In this document: in pieces, positions 34,301 to 52,700 of the stretch | How positions within the stretch are numbered: the stretch's first letter is position 1 | Layout of the letters: each line of letters opens with the position of its first letter | Assembly: GCF_031755915.1 (NCBI RefSeq) | Contig: NC_083388.1 | Span: 15,326,501-15,390,500, forward strand | Source of the DNA: Ziziphus jujuba | Lineage: Eukaryota; Streptophyta; Magnoliopsida; Rosales; Rhamnaceae | Direction of reading: 5' to 3' | Length of the DNA stretch: 64,000 bases | Notes under the pieces: model-generated | Databases searched by the model: none | Told to the model about the DNA's origin: nothing | What the model saw: only the letters and a program-made list of their open reading frames with translations | Program-made: the position numbers and the translations under genes

Positions 34301-35830
34301 TTTTTTTTTGTTGTATTTTAGTATTTTGACTATTTAGACACTTCAATTTCAAAAGTATTGGTTTAGATCTTTAATTTTTTAATTTGTTGCATATTAATTT
34401 AATTTTTAATTTTACCAAATAAATTAATAACAACTTATCAGTAATTGAGAACAAAACAATAGTTGAGACAAAATTGTTATAGATTTATCTAGCCAAATTA
34501 GATATTAGATCAATCTATAATAAATCAAAAAATTAAATATTTAAATTTTTAAAAAAATTTAAAATTTAAAATTATAAAACTCTAAAAGTTAATAATATTA
34601 GAATGCAATTAAAATTTTTTATTTTATGATTTTTTTTCCCTAATTTTTGGAGAATTTTCCAATATAAAAAAAGAGACCATGAAGAAAATGAAAACAAAAC
34701 GAGTCTTAGAAGTCTTCTATAACTAAATCTAAAAACATTATATGCAAAAAGATTATATATGACAATTTAACCAGTAGAATGTTCTGAATAATTCATTTTT
34801 ACCTTATAAATTTTAATTTTGAAAAACTCAAAAAAATAATTTGAATAAAACAAATTAATAATTCAAAAACCATAAAAGACTTAAATAAAATCAATTAATG
34901 ATATCGATATCAGCTATGTGTCCCATTTACCAATTTCACTTGTGGTCATTACTGCTCAATAACAAATTACAATTTTTCACGTAAATTCTTGTTAAAAAAA
35001 TGTATCATTCTCATGTTATAAGGGTATACCATCAACCTTTTATCAATAATATACTGGAATTTTGACTCTATTATCAACAAAAGTTTTTATCTGTTCTCAT
35101 GTGTGTATATATATACATATTCATATATATGCTTTTCATTCCTTTATTTAATAAATATAATCAATCTCTAACCCTTGAAAGTATTTATATGAGGTGGGAT
35201 TAATTTACTTGCAAAACATTTATATTCACAACAATGCTATAATGGCCATAACGCTCACATTATAATGAAGATCTAACAGCATACAAGAATTCATTAAAAA
35301 AAAAAAAAAACAAATTTGCCCATACTAGATTATGCTTCTATACAACAATATTTTCTAGTAACATCTTTTCTATCCATTGAAGTAAAAGCTAGTCAATAAG
35401 TTAATTTCTTTATATGCTTGTAAGTTGTAACCAAACCTACATAATCTTTTGATTTTCTTTGCACTATATCTTTTTTTTTTTCCCCATTTATCAAACTTAT
35501 GTAAAAGGACCCTTTTAATTTTATCTTAATTATAATTGTATGCATATTTATAAAAAAATTATATTTAGAACTTCTCTGTCAATTTTTTTTAATTAAATTT
35601 ATAGTTATAAATCATAAATGTAATTTTGACAAAATTAAGAAGGTATAAATGAAATTTACCCAAGCAAAATTGTATAACATTTGTAGACATACTATAATGA
35701 GGTCATTATACACTAATTGACTAAAACTGTCTATCATTTCAACGATGAGATGATACACAACGCCAAACTAAATAAATAAATACGAAGGGTAGTAAGAACT
35801 TTGACAACTTTATTTGCTACATATTAGATA
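34301..35830. other. Intergenic AT-rich stretch upstream of LOG
   Basis: No gene-like frame. The first few hundred bases may hold further LOG promoter elements. Poly-T (34291-34309) and short (AT)n tracts occur. Confidence 0.4.
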
Positions 35831-35849
35831 GAGTTTGACAACTTCGTTT

Positions 35850-36305
35850 GCTACATGTTAGATGGAGTTTTTTTTCCCACAAAATGAGCCATTCATGGCT
35901 CATAATTAGCAAAGAAGATGATTATAACTGCTTACCATGAGCTTCTCATTTGCGGCCACTCTGGTCTTTGTTCATTTCATCTATCTCATACCAGTTAATA
36001 TAAAGAGGAAAATATGAATTTTAATGTTCTTCCTTTAAAGCTTTAATAATAATATATATATATATATATATATTTTGGAGCTTCATTTGCTACATTAGGT
36101 GGAGTTTTTTTTTTTTTTTTTCTTTTTTTTTTGTCCGTATCATACAACGTTCCTTTCATGGCTAATAATTAGCGAAGAAGAAGATTATACATCCTTACCA
36201 TGAGCTTCTCATTTATGGCCATTTGGTCTTTGTGCATTCCATCTATCTCATACCAATTAATCTAAAGAGATAAATATGAATTTCACAAGTTCTTCCTTAA
36301 GAGTT
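35850..36305. repeat. Diverged tandem duplication, unit about 240 bp
   Basis: Landmarks TTTGCTACAT..TAG.TGGAG, TTCATGGCTCATAATTAGC, TTACCATGAGCTTCTCATTT and CATCTATCTCATACCA occur near 35847-36000 and again near 36087-36260, in the same order. An (AT)n tract and a poly-T tract lie between and inside the copies. Confidence 0.75.
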
Positions 36306-36312
36306 TCACATT

Positions 36313-36655
36313 ATATTTGGATTGATGGAATATGAAAGGAAGGATTTAAATCCTTTGTATGGTTAAAATGAAAGAGAAAGGAAAGCAAAAGGAAGGAAAA
36401 TGAAGGAATTGATTCTTTTATTTTAATCAAATTTATTTTTCATCCAAAACTAACAGAAACTGTATGGAAAAGAAAAAAAAATTAATAAATTTTTTAATAT
36501 CCCAAAATTATCTTTATTATTAAGGTATAAAAATATTTATTACTTTTCATATCATTTTCAATTTTTAATTATTCAAACAACAATTATGAGTAAATACTTT
36601 CTCATTCAACGACTCCTTTCTTTTCTTTCCCTCCTTTCATTCAATATAGTTTTAA
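36313..36655. mobile_element. MITE-like segment
   Basis: The left edge TATTTGGATTGATGGAATAT with following AAAGGAAGG is matched in inverted form by the right edge CCTCCTTTCATTCAATATA. Both ends carry the purine-rich 'ggatt...ggaag' style of small plant hAT-like MITEs. Target duplications are not clear. Confidence 0.35.
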
Positions 36656-39404
36656 TATATATATATATATATATATATTGATTTTTAGAGCTTTCACATT
36701 AAGAAAAATAAAAGTCAATATATTATTAACTTTTTCCTTTATCATAAAAGTCAGAAATCTTTTTTCCTTGCCATATTCTTTGGATGTTAGCTATTTTCTT
36801 TCCAATTTTTTCATCCAAATTTTTTGGGCAAAATACAACTTCACTTTTATATTTGTAATGAGCATATATAGCTATGCTTGTCCTTAGAAAAATAATATAT
36901 GGACATGTTTTTTTGATGAATAAATAATATTTTGACATTGTCCTAGTGCGTTATCAGAAAAGCATATGGCAAGGAGGCGAAGCTTAGACCCACCTACCAT
37001 TAGAATTTTAGGCACATTATAATAAAGAACAGAATTTGGCCTTTTCTCATTATTCCTATTCCAGAATTTAGCACGCAATACTGGCGATGAATTTGGAAAT
37101 GAGTTTTTAGTCTTGCTTCTCCTGTAGCTCTGTCTACTACTATTTCCAGTGACTTCGTCAAATCATAAAACTTGCCACGTACAAATATTAATTTCAACCT
37201 CTCTATGTATCTCTCTCTCTCAATATTTGATCCTTAGAAAAAAAAAAAATTATATGATTTTCATTTAGCATCCACACAATTTTGTCCATTTTATTTTTCC
37301 TGCCTGCCTTTTTGTCTTGGTTGAAAGTGTCAATTTTGTCACAAATAACTGTCTAGCAATACACTGAAAGTCTTTTCACAAAAAAAAGGAAAAAAAAAAA
37401 AAGGTGAAAGTCTTATTATTAAAAAAATTTTTAAAAAGCTGTTTTTGTTTTTTTGTTTTTGTTTTGTTTTTATTTTATTTTATTTTATTTTATGAATGCC
37501 TTACAAGGAGTAGGGTTATAGACATGTCTATAATGCGATAGCCATTGAAGAAGAATCTAGCTAGCTTATCCCCACATTGTTTAGGGAAAGCTGCAGGACT
37601 TTATCCTGAAACATCTAAAGGTCTAGGATGAGCTTTACTTACAATTAATATTTGTTCCTTAATTTGAAATAACTAACTTATCCTTCATTTTGGCTAATTC
37701 TGTTATTTATTAAATTTATTTGAGAGATCAAACATACATATATAATTGATATAAATTTTTAATTTGTAGATACATATCAGGTAATATATTATCTGATATA
37801 TTTTTCAAATAATATGTTATCTCATGTAGGCATACGCAAATTAAAACTTGTGGTATTCATACTATGAAAAAACTATATATGTGAGCATGTATAATGGAAT
37901 ATGTATGATTATATAATAAGCAATAGAAGCAGGTTGGGATGAGAAAGAGAGATGACTAGGCATATAAGCCATCTTATTTGGACCCTTATCCACCTACTGT
38001 GACTAGACAAAGCTGTAGACAAAGCTGTAGTATGCATAGGAAACATGTATATTCTATTTACAAAAAGGAACAAGATCCCTCCATTTCCTCACATTCTCAC
38101 TCTCATCTGGACCCAACCAACCTGTCCCTAACCCCACCCCACTGCTTTGCTGCCTCCTATCCATTAAAAAAAAAAAAAAAAAAAAAAATTCCTTTACCAC
38201 ATCCACATTCATATTTTTGTCTAAATCTATTAAGTAAAGCTATTTTGCTGATTATTTTAGGTTTTGAATTTATAAGTTAGAAAATAAATGTTTTTTGCTC
38301 TTTGTTTTTTTTTTAAAGAGAAATATTTGAGAATATATTGATAATGTGTTCCCTATCTAGTTTTAGCTTTTGTTTACAACAATTAAAATGAAGGGTTTAA
38401 TACGCTTTGCTATTCTTTAGTTTAGTATGATTTCAATTGAAGCCCTCTTAAAATATTTTCCTCCAATTGATATCCTATAGTTTCTCTTTTGATTCACTGA
38501 AAGACAAAGGCTAAATGCACTTCACTATCCTTGAATTTGGATAAAGTTCGTTTTGGGCTCTTTAATTTTTTTCATTTATTTTATTTATTTATTTATTTAT
38601 TTTTATTTATTTTACATTTGATAGCCCCTAAGCTACAAAAATTACAAATTGGTAATAAAACGGTTAAATTCTAATGGAATCCTAAACAATTCATCCATTT
38701 TAACCCTAAAATCATTTTTTAAAAATTTTTAATCATTAATTTATCCCACATAATCAAAAAATTCACCATTAATGAGAAGAAAAAAAAACAATAAAAGGAA
38801 AACAAATAGAATTTAGAGTTAAACATAAATGAATGGGTTGGGTTTTGTTAGCATTTAAAAATTTTGCAACCATTTTGTAACTTAGGGTATATATAATGCA
38901 AAAATATAAGGAAAAAAAATACATAAAATAAAAACATGGAAAACCCAAATAAATTTGCCCAAACTTAAGGATAGTAGTGCATTTAACCCCTTGACAAATA
39001 TTCAAATTGGAAACTAAACCTATTGGACATCTAACACCCATCAACAACACTGGCAAAGATTTACAAGAGGCAGACTTTTAAAATCTATAGACCCCTTAAT
39101 CCTCTAAACAACTAAATTACCATTTATTTTAAAAAGCTTAAGTTTATAAGATAAATGGTAAAACAACACTGTACCAACACAAACAGGCAGGTCAAAGAGG
39201 ATTATGTTACTATTTGGGCTATATAACAGTAGTCAGACATCTATGTTCTCGGTCTATAGATTTACTCTGGCCTAGTCACCGTTCTGGTGGATGGTTACAA
39301 ACCTGTTTATTTTGCCTAAGAGTTTATGTGTGTTATATATGAAAGAGAGTGTTATTGTAATATAAATTTAATGATAATTCACCAACCAATAATTTCAACT
39401 TATA
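36656..39404. other. Intergenic stretch
   Basis: No convincing gene. A frame on the minus strand near 37000-37197 contains FYDLTKSLEIVVDRATGEAR, which I do not recognise and which has no supporting exon context. The segment 37950-38160 is C-rich and opens a 100-codon frame of low complexity. Poly-A and (TTTTA)n tracts are frequent. Confidence 0.4.
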
Positions 39405-39600
39405 GGCCTCGTTTGGTGTGACGGACAAATAGGGTGCACTGTATTAAATAAATCTTGATCGATTGGGTCTTGCAATGGAGTTTCCCTGGTAGGCAAACAA
39501 TGCTACAGGGTGTACCGTATTAAATAAATCTTGGTCGGTCGGGGTTTTGCAATGGAGTTTCCCTGGTAAGCAAATAATGTGTTTGGCAAAAAATATTACA
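39405..39600. repeat. 76-bp tandem duplication within a MITE-like sequence
   Basis: The unit starting GGGTGCACTGTATTAAATAA at 39432 recurs at 39508 as GGGTGTACCGTATTAAATAA, and both copies contain TGCAATGGAGTTTCCCTGGT. The left border GGCCTCGTTTGGTGTGACGG is typical of hAT-type MITE ends. A weakly similar inverted phrase lies at 40575-40605. Confidence 0.6.
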
Positions 39601-39723
39601 AATTCCAAGGTGGATTAAATAATATGGGCCCACCACTCATCCAGAATGTTAAATTTTTACAATTATTTTAATATAGTAAAATTTTAGATAATGTAATTAT
39701 TATTATGAATAATAATCAAAATT

Positions 39724-40160
39724 GAAGGTGCCTTTGATTCATGGATTAAATGGTGAAATTAGATATATGATTCTAAAAGTTTGGTATTTCTTTATTTGAT
39801 TGAACTTTTATAATTAGACTTATCAATTCCTAATCAATTTTAATTATTCAAAATAAATTATTTTTCTCCCTTTTAAAAAAATTCAGAATATCTATTTTCT
39901 AAAGTAAAGGAATAGAAAAACAAGTTATTTTGATGTTTTATGTTCTTGTTCTTGTTATTGCTTTTTTTTTTTTTTCATTTCCTTTTTTTTTTTGGGTGCC
40001 GTTTTTCTTTCCCTTTTTTTTTTATCCAATATTATATTCTATTATTTCTACAAAACTAAAGAGTAGGAACTATTTTATTCCACACTTTTTTATTCCTAGA
40101 AATTACTAATTCTACTATTTTTAGGAATAATCATTCTGCCAATCAAATGTACCATCAATC
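39724..40160. mobile_element. MITE-like element, about 0.43 kb
   Basis: Left end ATTGAAGGTGCCTTTGATTC and right end CCAATCAAATGTACCATCAAT are approximate inverted repeats, and the interior is AT-rich with no frame. The ends recall hAT-like MITEs ('ggtacatttgattgg'). Confidence 0.4.
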
Positions 40161-41510
40161 TAATATATTAAAAATAATGTAGTTGTTTAAAAAAATCCAA
40201 TTATAATAATAAAAAATAATGATAATTAGGATACATGGTGGGTAATTATAATAGAATAATATAACTAGAAAAAAATCAAATATTATTAATTTTTATCTTA
40301 TCTTTTAGAGCAGAAGGGATCAATGACAAACTATGTTCATTGTGTCATGGATGATGTCTTCTTTCTAATATTTCACCGAAGTTCTAAAATAGTTTATATA
40401 AATATTGGATTTACAGATATTATATGTAGTAATAAAATTTTAAAATAGAGTATTTGGCCAAATGGTATTTATTTTTCCATATTAATTTAATTTTTGATCA
40501 TTTGTTTAATATAGTTATAGAAAAAAAAATATATATATATATATATATATTATAGGTTTATAGTGCTGTTCTACATCAAACACCGTGTATCAAACATGCT
40601 CTAGGGTGTACAATTTTTCTAAACTTAAGGGATTCTGAATTAATCAAGCTACACTTGTTATATATGGATTTTTTTTTTTTTTGATAAATTTGAATGGGAA
40701 ATTTCTTCTTCAGATCTTCAATCCAGAAGCCTGGGTCACCAGTAGTCCTTGCCAAATCAATGGGACATGTTTTATTCAGTTCTTTTTGTTTATTTGAAAA
40801 TGAAATGAACACTGCCCAAGTTATAACTTTTTTATTTTTTTCCCCGAAATGAATATCAAATGCAACCAGCAATGAACACACACCTCAAAGTACAAAAGAT
40901 GATCACTACACTAATTTCCGTATCCCCATATCCAGGTTTATTGTGTACTTTTTCTCACAGTGATATTAGACCACATTAATATCTCATGTGCATCTGATCA
41001 CACTTGGCACTCTACCCTGCAACATTATTACATCATATGTTCTTCCTCAGATTTTAAAATTCTCAAGTTAATTTATGTTAATAGAGAGAGAGAGAGAGAG
41101 AGAGAGCATCTATCTTAAAGAGATTGTAGACTCAATAGGATGTTTTAAATTTTATACATATACATAACCCATACATGTGTGCCACCATTATATTGTATTA
41201 AAATCGTATACATATATAAATATATATATGTATATATATATATATATATTGTAAAGGATTTTAAACGTCACAACATAAATATTTAGATACTCAGCCAAAA
41301 TTGACATTATATTTAGGATTAATTAATATATTTAGAAGCCAAGCTAGCTAGATAATCCATATATAGTTGATATTGCTCAATATGATTAAATGCAAAAAGG
41401 TCAGGCAACCACACAGAAAGAATTCTTTAAGTGTACTCGATCACCATTGAGTACATGTACACATGATAAAATTTTCTTTTCTTTTTTACCCTTTTTTGTT
41501 TTTGTTTTGT
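40161..41510. other. Intergenic stretch
   Basis: No gene seen. (AT)n at about 40530-40549, (GA)n at about 41082-41106 and (AT)n at about 41234-41249. Confidence 0.4.
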
Positions 41511-41513
41511 TTT

Positions 41514-41514
<1 letters not shown>

Positions 41515-41586
<72 letters not shown>

Positions 41587-41606
41587 CTGTGTGTGTGTCT
41601 GTGTTT
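41515..41606. repeat. Poly-T plus (GT)n compound microsatellite
   Basis: A T run of about 35 nt is followed by about 25 GT units with occasional CT interruptions. (CT)n and (AT)n tracts follow at about 41702-41745. Open frames across this region are artefacts of the repeat. Confidence 0.9.
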
Positions 41607-41702
41607 ATCTAGCTTTTAGGCAAAAACCATCAAATTTAACTAGAAATTTACAAATTAAGACACATATATATATACAATTTAGGCATAATATATATATATA
41701 TT

Positions 41703-41743
<41 letters not shown>

Positions 41744-41745
41744 GT

Positions 41746-45960
<4,215 letters not shown>

Positions 45961-46345
45961 GATTATTAAACAAAATGAGTGGAATTTGTGCCAACAACAA
46001 ATGTATATATATATATATATATATATTATCACACTTTAACTTCTCCCAAAAGTGTATTCAAACTAGCTTTATAGAAAATTTTGTCCCAAAAATAAAAAAA
46101 AAGAAAAGCTTTATAGAAATTTATTTTGATCACAAAATGTACATATATACAAAAAGATTATTAAACAAAATGAATGGAATTTGTGCCAACAACAAATGTA
46201 TATATATATATATATATATATTATCACACTTTAACTTCTCCCAAAAGTGTATTCAAACTAGCTTTATAGAAAATTTTGTCCCCAAAAAAAAAAAAAAAAA
46301 AAAAGCTTTATAGAAATGTATTTTGATCACAAAATGTACATAAAG
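45961..46345. repeat. Recent tandem duplication, unit 195 bp
   Basis: The block starting GATTATTAAACAAAATGA at 45961 recurs at 46156 with only a few substitutions outside its internal (TA)n and poly-A tracts. It is the cleanest tandem duplication in the window, so the youngest. The 122-codon frame spanning it simply repeats the same peptide twice. Confidence 0.95.
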
Positions 46346-48265
46346 CTTAAATCATTCAGATATTCTAATTAGATAAGTCGCTTGCGGTACTTTATTGATG
46401 TGTATGAAACATGATTAGCCACCTGCTTTCATTCATATTTTCGGAAAAACGCTTCTCCATCTGTTTCTTTAACTTACACCGCCATTTAAAGGTAAAAAGG
46501 AATATTCCTTCTAGCTTTCTTGACTGTATATGCACTTGTAGCTCTCACTTTTTTGGCTTCAGAATTCTAGTGTTCATAACAATTAATGTGATCACTTTCT
46601 TTCAATTTTCGTCTATAAACGGTCAATTTTTAGAATGCTTTCTGCCCTATTGACATATATGTATCAAAAATAATTTTCTTTCTCTCCAAACACGTGGTTT
46701 GCAAGCAGCAATATTGCAACTTGCAAAATTGAATTAACAACTCATTTGATATTTTTATTTGAGAATAAAAAAGTTTGTAATTAAAGAAATAGTAGTTAGT
46801 CAAACATTACCCGCCTAAAAAAAAAGAAAAAAAATTGTCTTCAACGAATTAACCGGATCATTATGCCATGTCATATATACATATATAAATGTTTTTATTT
46901 TTCCTTTCTTCTATAGTTTTTTTCTAACCAAATAGAAAGACAATGGATACATTTTTTTTTTTTTTTTTTGGGCACCCGAAGAATTTTGGGTAACATGTCA
47001 AAATCATGTCGGCGTATCCTTTGTTAAAAAGAGATCATTAAGCAATCAAGTTAGTTACTCATGATCATCAGTGAAGACAAGTTTAAAAGTTTGACAATCT
47101 AATTGAAAGTCTTGGATGTGACTCTCATAAAAGTAAATATATATAGCATTACTCATATGGATAAATTATCATGAAGATTGTTGAAACATAGATCAATACA
47201 ATATATATAGAGTTGAAAAATAATGGATCTAATTAATTAGGGTGTAACAGAGATAATAATAAAGAAAGTAAATAACAAAATTAAAGTTTAATTTGAATTA
47301 GGAAGGACTAGTCAAAAAGAATGAATGAAAAGAAAGTGTTCCATCATGGGAAGGAAGGTCTAGTGGCTGTCAACTTTTTGACAAACAAGTTGTTCTGATC
47401 TCTCTGGACCAAAAAGTAATCACCGACTTCTAATTTGTCGATTGGGAAGAATGTATGTCACATTGTTTTCTTGGCCTAGTCACTGTCTTCATTACTTCCA
47501 CATTCAACCAAGCTCCCAACGCCTTCAAATTCCTTTCAAAATCAAAACAATAACAAATTTGGGAAGCAAATTTACATACGCAATTTTATTAGTATTCTTC
47601 GTATTTCATGTATCACCATCACCCTTCTAATTAACTTCATACATATATGTGGGTATTGTACCATCATTGACTAATAATGATCGCTATGTCACATTATTCT
47701 CTTTTAGATATATATATTTATACACACACACAGAAAATGATCTCCTAGAATTAGTTTTCTAGTATATTGGAAGATACATTGATGTGGCTATTAAAAAATT
47801 GAATCCACATGTTTTGGCCTATTTTATTTTATGTGATTATTTATTTATTATTATTATACTAAAACTTAATATGTGAAAGTGAACCCATCAAATAACCAAT
47901 TAAATTTCTTTGTAACCAATTTAATTTCTTTGAGATTATGTCTGTTCCATTTTTGTTATTTCAATCAGCACGTCACTAAGGATAAGTTGAAAACTATCTT
48001 TGAAGATGTGAATAATGAAAATATGTTAAAGACTGTATTCTGTACTGCAGCTTAGTGCATCTATACAGTATGGAGAATTACAAGATGTAGATACAAACCT
48101 AAAATAGCAAAATAATATATGTTGTATTCTATCAAAATCTAAGTATCAAGGTATAACAACCCTTATCAATTAACTCTTGTTATAACAACTATTTTCTTAT
48201 GCTATCATTTCCCTTCAAGCGAAATGACAAGTTGATGAGATTAAGCTTAAATCTAAGTTAAAGAA
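46346..48265. other. Intergenic stretch
   Basis: No supported gene. Short frames (for example 46411-46653 and 47442-47630, plus) lack motifs. Poly-T near 46952-46969. Confidence 0.4.
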
Positions 48266-48560
48266 ACCAAGCTATTGGAGGGACTTTTATAAACATGTGG
48301 GAATGCATGTGAAGCCCACTTTTTCTATATTACTTTATCTTGGACAAAATGAATGTCTATTCCAATGTACTTGGTGCATTGATGATTGCCAGGATTTTGA
48401 GCAAGTCACCCAGCACCAAAATTATCACACACCAAAAAATTGGAGGTTTTGGAATCGAAACTTAGAATTCATGTAACAAGAACTACATCCACGTTACTTC
48501 TGTTGTGCCATTGGCAAAGGATCTACATTTTGATTTGATGCTTATGATACCACTTGTTTC
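48266..48560 (-). pseudogene. Ty1/copia RNase H fragment
   Basis: On the minus strand, from 48545 leftwards, the translation gives KCRSFANGTTEVTWM then a stop. After a frame change come LAQNPGNHQCTKYIGIDIHF and VQDKV followed by a stop. This matches the order EYRALA..TAEV.W...L and LA.NP..H.RTKHIEID.HFVREKV of copia RNase H C-termini (family knowledge). It is short and broken. Confidence 0.75.
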
Positions 48561-49775
48561 CAAAACATGCGCAAGGAATCTCTCCAAAAATCCCAAAGTG
48601 GCCTTATTTGGGGAAAGCTTCACCGAAAATTCTATAGAAAATCTATCAAAACTTCCCCTAAGTTATGAACATCCCTAAAAAGTTTACATCCTACGAATTG
48701 CAACAATATAAATATACATATCCACATCAGTCACAACTTCAAGCATCCACAACCACCATCATAAATACAATGTAGGCTTCAATGCCCAAATATTCAATAT
48801 ATTACATCCTCATTTATACTAATATTTGAGTGTATCTAAGAGTACATTTATGAAATTTAAATCATACGAAAGGATTTCAATTCTACAAGAGAAATTCAAG
48901 AATTGCACGGCAAGCAGTGATGCGCAATGATAGATACTCCAACGGCTAACTAAAACTTAGGGGAGCGAATCTAGAAACATAAAGAGTGAGATATAAATCT
49001 TAGTGGGTGAAGTAGCGGTTTAAGAAAATAAACATTAACTTAAATAAATTGCTCTTTTGAGATCATATTTTTCACTATTTGAAATGTTTCAAAGCGTGTC
49101 AAAAAAACCGAGTATTTTGTTCCCCAGTGGTGACCAAAACTCCAAGTCAATAAAATAATAATAATAATAATAATAATAAAGTAAGCTATAAACAATAAAA
49201 CAAATGCAAACCACATAATCCTCACAAATAAATTAATCGGGAAATTATAGATGAACCAACCAAATTATAGTAATCAAGACCATAATTAAAGCCATAGATA
49301 AATCATCATAAATAAAATAGTGGAATTTATATGAAAATTTGTTTACCTAAAAATGTATTATAAAGATAAATGGTAGCAATAATATTAATTCCATAATTAT
49401 CAAACCAACATTTAAAACCTAATATAACCAATAAAAATTATATAAAATCCACAACTATAAAATATATGTCCAAGATAAAAATATCATACCGGCATTGTTA
49501 GGATTCTCCCAGAATTCTCTGCTGAACTGAAGCCCACCAAAAATTCTACAGAATATTCGGTAGCATCTCACCTATTGATGAGAATCTACTTGTAGCCGTA
49601 CAACTGACAACCTGCTAGGATGCATCATAAGAACTTGAAATTAATTTTTCGATCCAGACTAATATAATACGGGTTTAGGCGTAAGTCGACTTAGGTTCAT
49701 ATTATCTATAGATTAAACTTTTTCCAAACTTTTCCTGTATGGAAAAGACACTCCAAAATATACACACTATAACAC
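48561..49775. other. Probable decayed LTR-type sequence, unclassified
   Basis: Phrases such as GGGGAAAGCTTCACCGAAAA and TTCTCCCAGAATTCTCTGCT resemble plant LTR sequence in style, but I cannot place ends. An (AAT)n tract lies at about 49148-49180. No frame. Confidence 0.3.
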
Positions 49776-52700
49776 TGTAGCCCTAGAAAAAACTTTAAAT
49801 TTGTATTTTTAACCAAGTTTGACCATAATTTATCAGAGTTGACCAAATGGGTCCCATGGTTGACTTTTTTATACGACCAGAATTTCATTCTTATCAGGGT
49901 ATCATTGTAAAATATATATCATCATGAGTTCGTAAACTAGTAGCATGCCAAAATTGAAGTTAAGATCAAAATTTATGGTCAAATCAAGGTGAGGTTCAGA
50001 CTAATCAAGTGAGGTCAAGGTTAACTTTTTATTTGTATAAATTATAGCTTTGAATTATGTACCATCATATAATATTCATTAATATGAGTCCGTAAATTGG
50101 TGGCACGTTTAATTTGAACATACGATTGAAAAGTTATGGATATGTAAAGTTTCAATTTTTTTTAACCTAAAACCAACTTTACCAAATAGTTATTATAAAA
50201 AAGTGTATAAAGGGATATTTGAAAGTATCGGTGATGGGTTCCATGTGTCATTAATCCACAGATGCCATATGGCCAACCTTTTTTTCTTTTTCTTTTCTCT
50301 TTCCTTTTTCTTTCTCCTCTACCTATAGATAGGTCACTTCCACACCCCCCCCCCCCCCCCCCTTTTTCTTATACAATCAGCTGATCATAAAAAAATTGCT
50401 ACAATTTGGCCATCCATAGATCACATGCATCGGCCTTGAAGGAAGCCTACCTCATGATGATCTTGACTACCAATTTTCATAGCTAGTTGCATTTGAATGC
50501 CTGTGGATGGCAATGACCATTTTCGAATTTCAGGCGATTTGGCCATTTTTCGGCAAACCTAAGCTAACTCATACTTCTGTCCCCCTTATTTTAGAACCTA
50601 AATTCTGAATATGGTTTCCATTCTTCCTAATTCTAAGCTATTTGGGAGTTACCATGATTTGAAGTTTGATTGAAACTTTCCAACCATCAGTTGCAGATTT
50701 AAGCTTTCAATTGTTATATAGTTTGTCAATTATGTTGATTTTTTAGTTAATTTTAGTAATTACTGTAAAAATTGGTCTGTGTTAGAATTTTTTCCTAGCA
50801 ATACTTATTGCATATAGGGTCACAGTGATTAATAGAGATTATTGAAGTATTCAATTTTAGGAAATTGAGCATAAATAGAAAAACCTTAAATTTTTGGACA
50901 ATAAATCATTCAAGGTCACTTTATAACCAGACTTTTTTATAGTCCAACTTTGAGAATCTGAAGTAGTAAAAATAATTTTTGAACATCTAAAGCATTTCAA
51001 ATATCTTTGGATAACATATTTGATATCTAAATAATATTCATGTTATATGTTAGGCATCCAATAGAACTTGCGACTGCGGTAAAGAAAGGATGATCAAGCA
51101 TTAGTACTATGTATAATACATTTTTCTAAATTATGTTTTGAGGTAGAATATATATCTTTAATATTAAATTTGGATTTAATTTATTACTTAACAAATTATT
51201 ATTAATTGGGTATGTTATAAATTTCTAAAAAATTTTGATGCTTATGTTTGATTAAAATAATTTCATTCTATGATATATTTATTTTAAATACCATTCCATA
51301 GTTTTGTGAAATTTAGATTATTGGTTTATTTAAATTTATCCAAGTATTAGCTTATATGTGGATTCGTAGACTTGAGGCATTTATACTTTCAAAGGAGCAT
51401 TTTAATTTTTTATGATTTTCTTTGCGATGTTCACTAAAGTGCAATGATGGAACTGGTATTCGTATAAATAAAATGTGTAAATGCATTTTAATATATTCTT
51501 TTAAGTATATTTACTATGTATAATAGTAATTATCTGTTTATTATTTATTTATTTGTTTATGTTGATTAAAAGGAATTGAGAGTTACAAAAAAAATTAATA
51601 TTAAGATGATTTAATACAGTATATTTTCTAAAAATTATATTTGGATTTTCAAAATTTTTATTATTGGTTATTGATTATTTTTGTTATACTTAAATGGATA
51701 CCGTTATGTTTGATTTTATGGAATATGTAAAATTATTCGTTATGTTTAATTTTATTATTTTTATATTTTATTTTTATTTGTTTATTATTATTTATTTATT
51801 ACAAACCTTTATTTACAATTTCAAAATGTAATAATAGAAATCCGATACTTTCATACTTGTATGTTTACACGTGGCTAGTTGGTTTATAGATGCACAATTT
51901 AGTATCAGTCTTCTCAATGTATGTGGCTGATTTCAGCATGGAAATTATATGTAGTAATCACTTATGCACTATGGTGAGTGAGAATAGGTAAGTATTTATA
52001 GTGATAGGATTAATCACCCTCCCCATAGCTAAAGGATGGGAGATTATATTTAGCCATCCTATAGAAGCTAAGGTGAGGGAGAGTAGGTAGGTATTTTACA
52101 ATGATGATATTAGCCACCTTTCCGTTAACCGTAGGATAGTAGGTTATTTAGCACCAAGGCCTTTGGAATGCTAAAGAGGCCACGTACAGGTTTCTCTTCT
52201 CCTTCCCCTTTCTATCAAGCGGTGTCAGGGACACCAAACATCACTTAACAGCACTGATATATTGTAAGGTGCCTTAGATGTTTTTTCGATAATATTATGT
52301 GTTAAATATACCATACAGTACCATGACAGTGACTTAGTTATGCGTATGGGCGATTGAATATATATTATGCTTACGAGTGATTTAGGCTTGCATTTATGCT
52401 GCCACGAGTCTAGTAGGTTAGATGGTCACAGTAGGTAACCACCCCTGACTTGTTAATATAGTAAGCATGTGAGGGGTTAGATGTGATTATTATGCCGCTC
52501 GACAATCAATTCTATTAGGTTATGCATTGGTATATAGTATGGTATGTTGGATGTTTTTCTATTACGAATTTGTAGTTTAAATTATATATTTATTATTTTT
52601 AATTCTATTCCTCTTAATATTATCTATGTTATTAAATTTTAATTTAGTATTTTTCCATATTTAGTTCCAATTTTATTTCATTATGATTATTATTGTTATT

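Noticed and set aside
37000..37197. Minus frame containing FYDLTKSLEIVVDRATGEAR
   Set aside because: Looks protein-like over about 40 residues, but I cannot assign it and no neighbouring exons were found.
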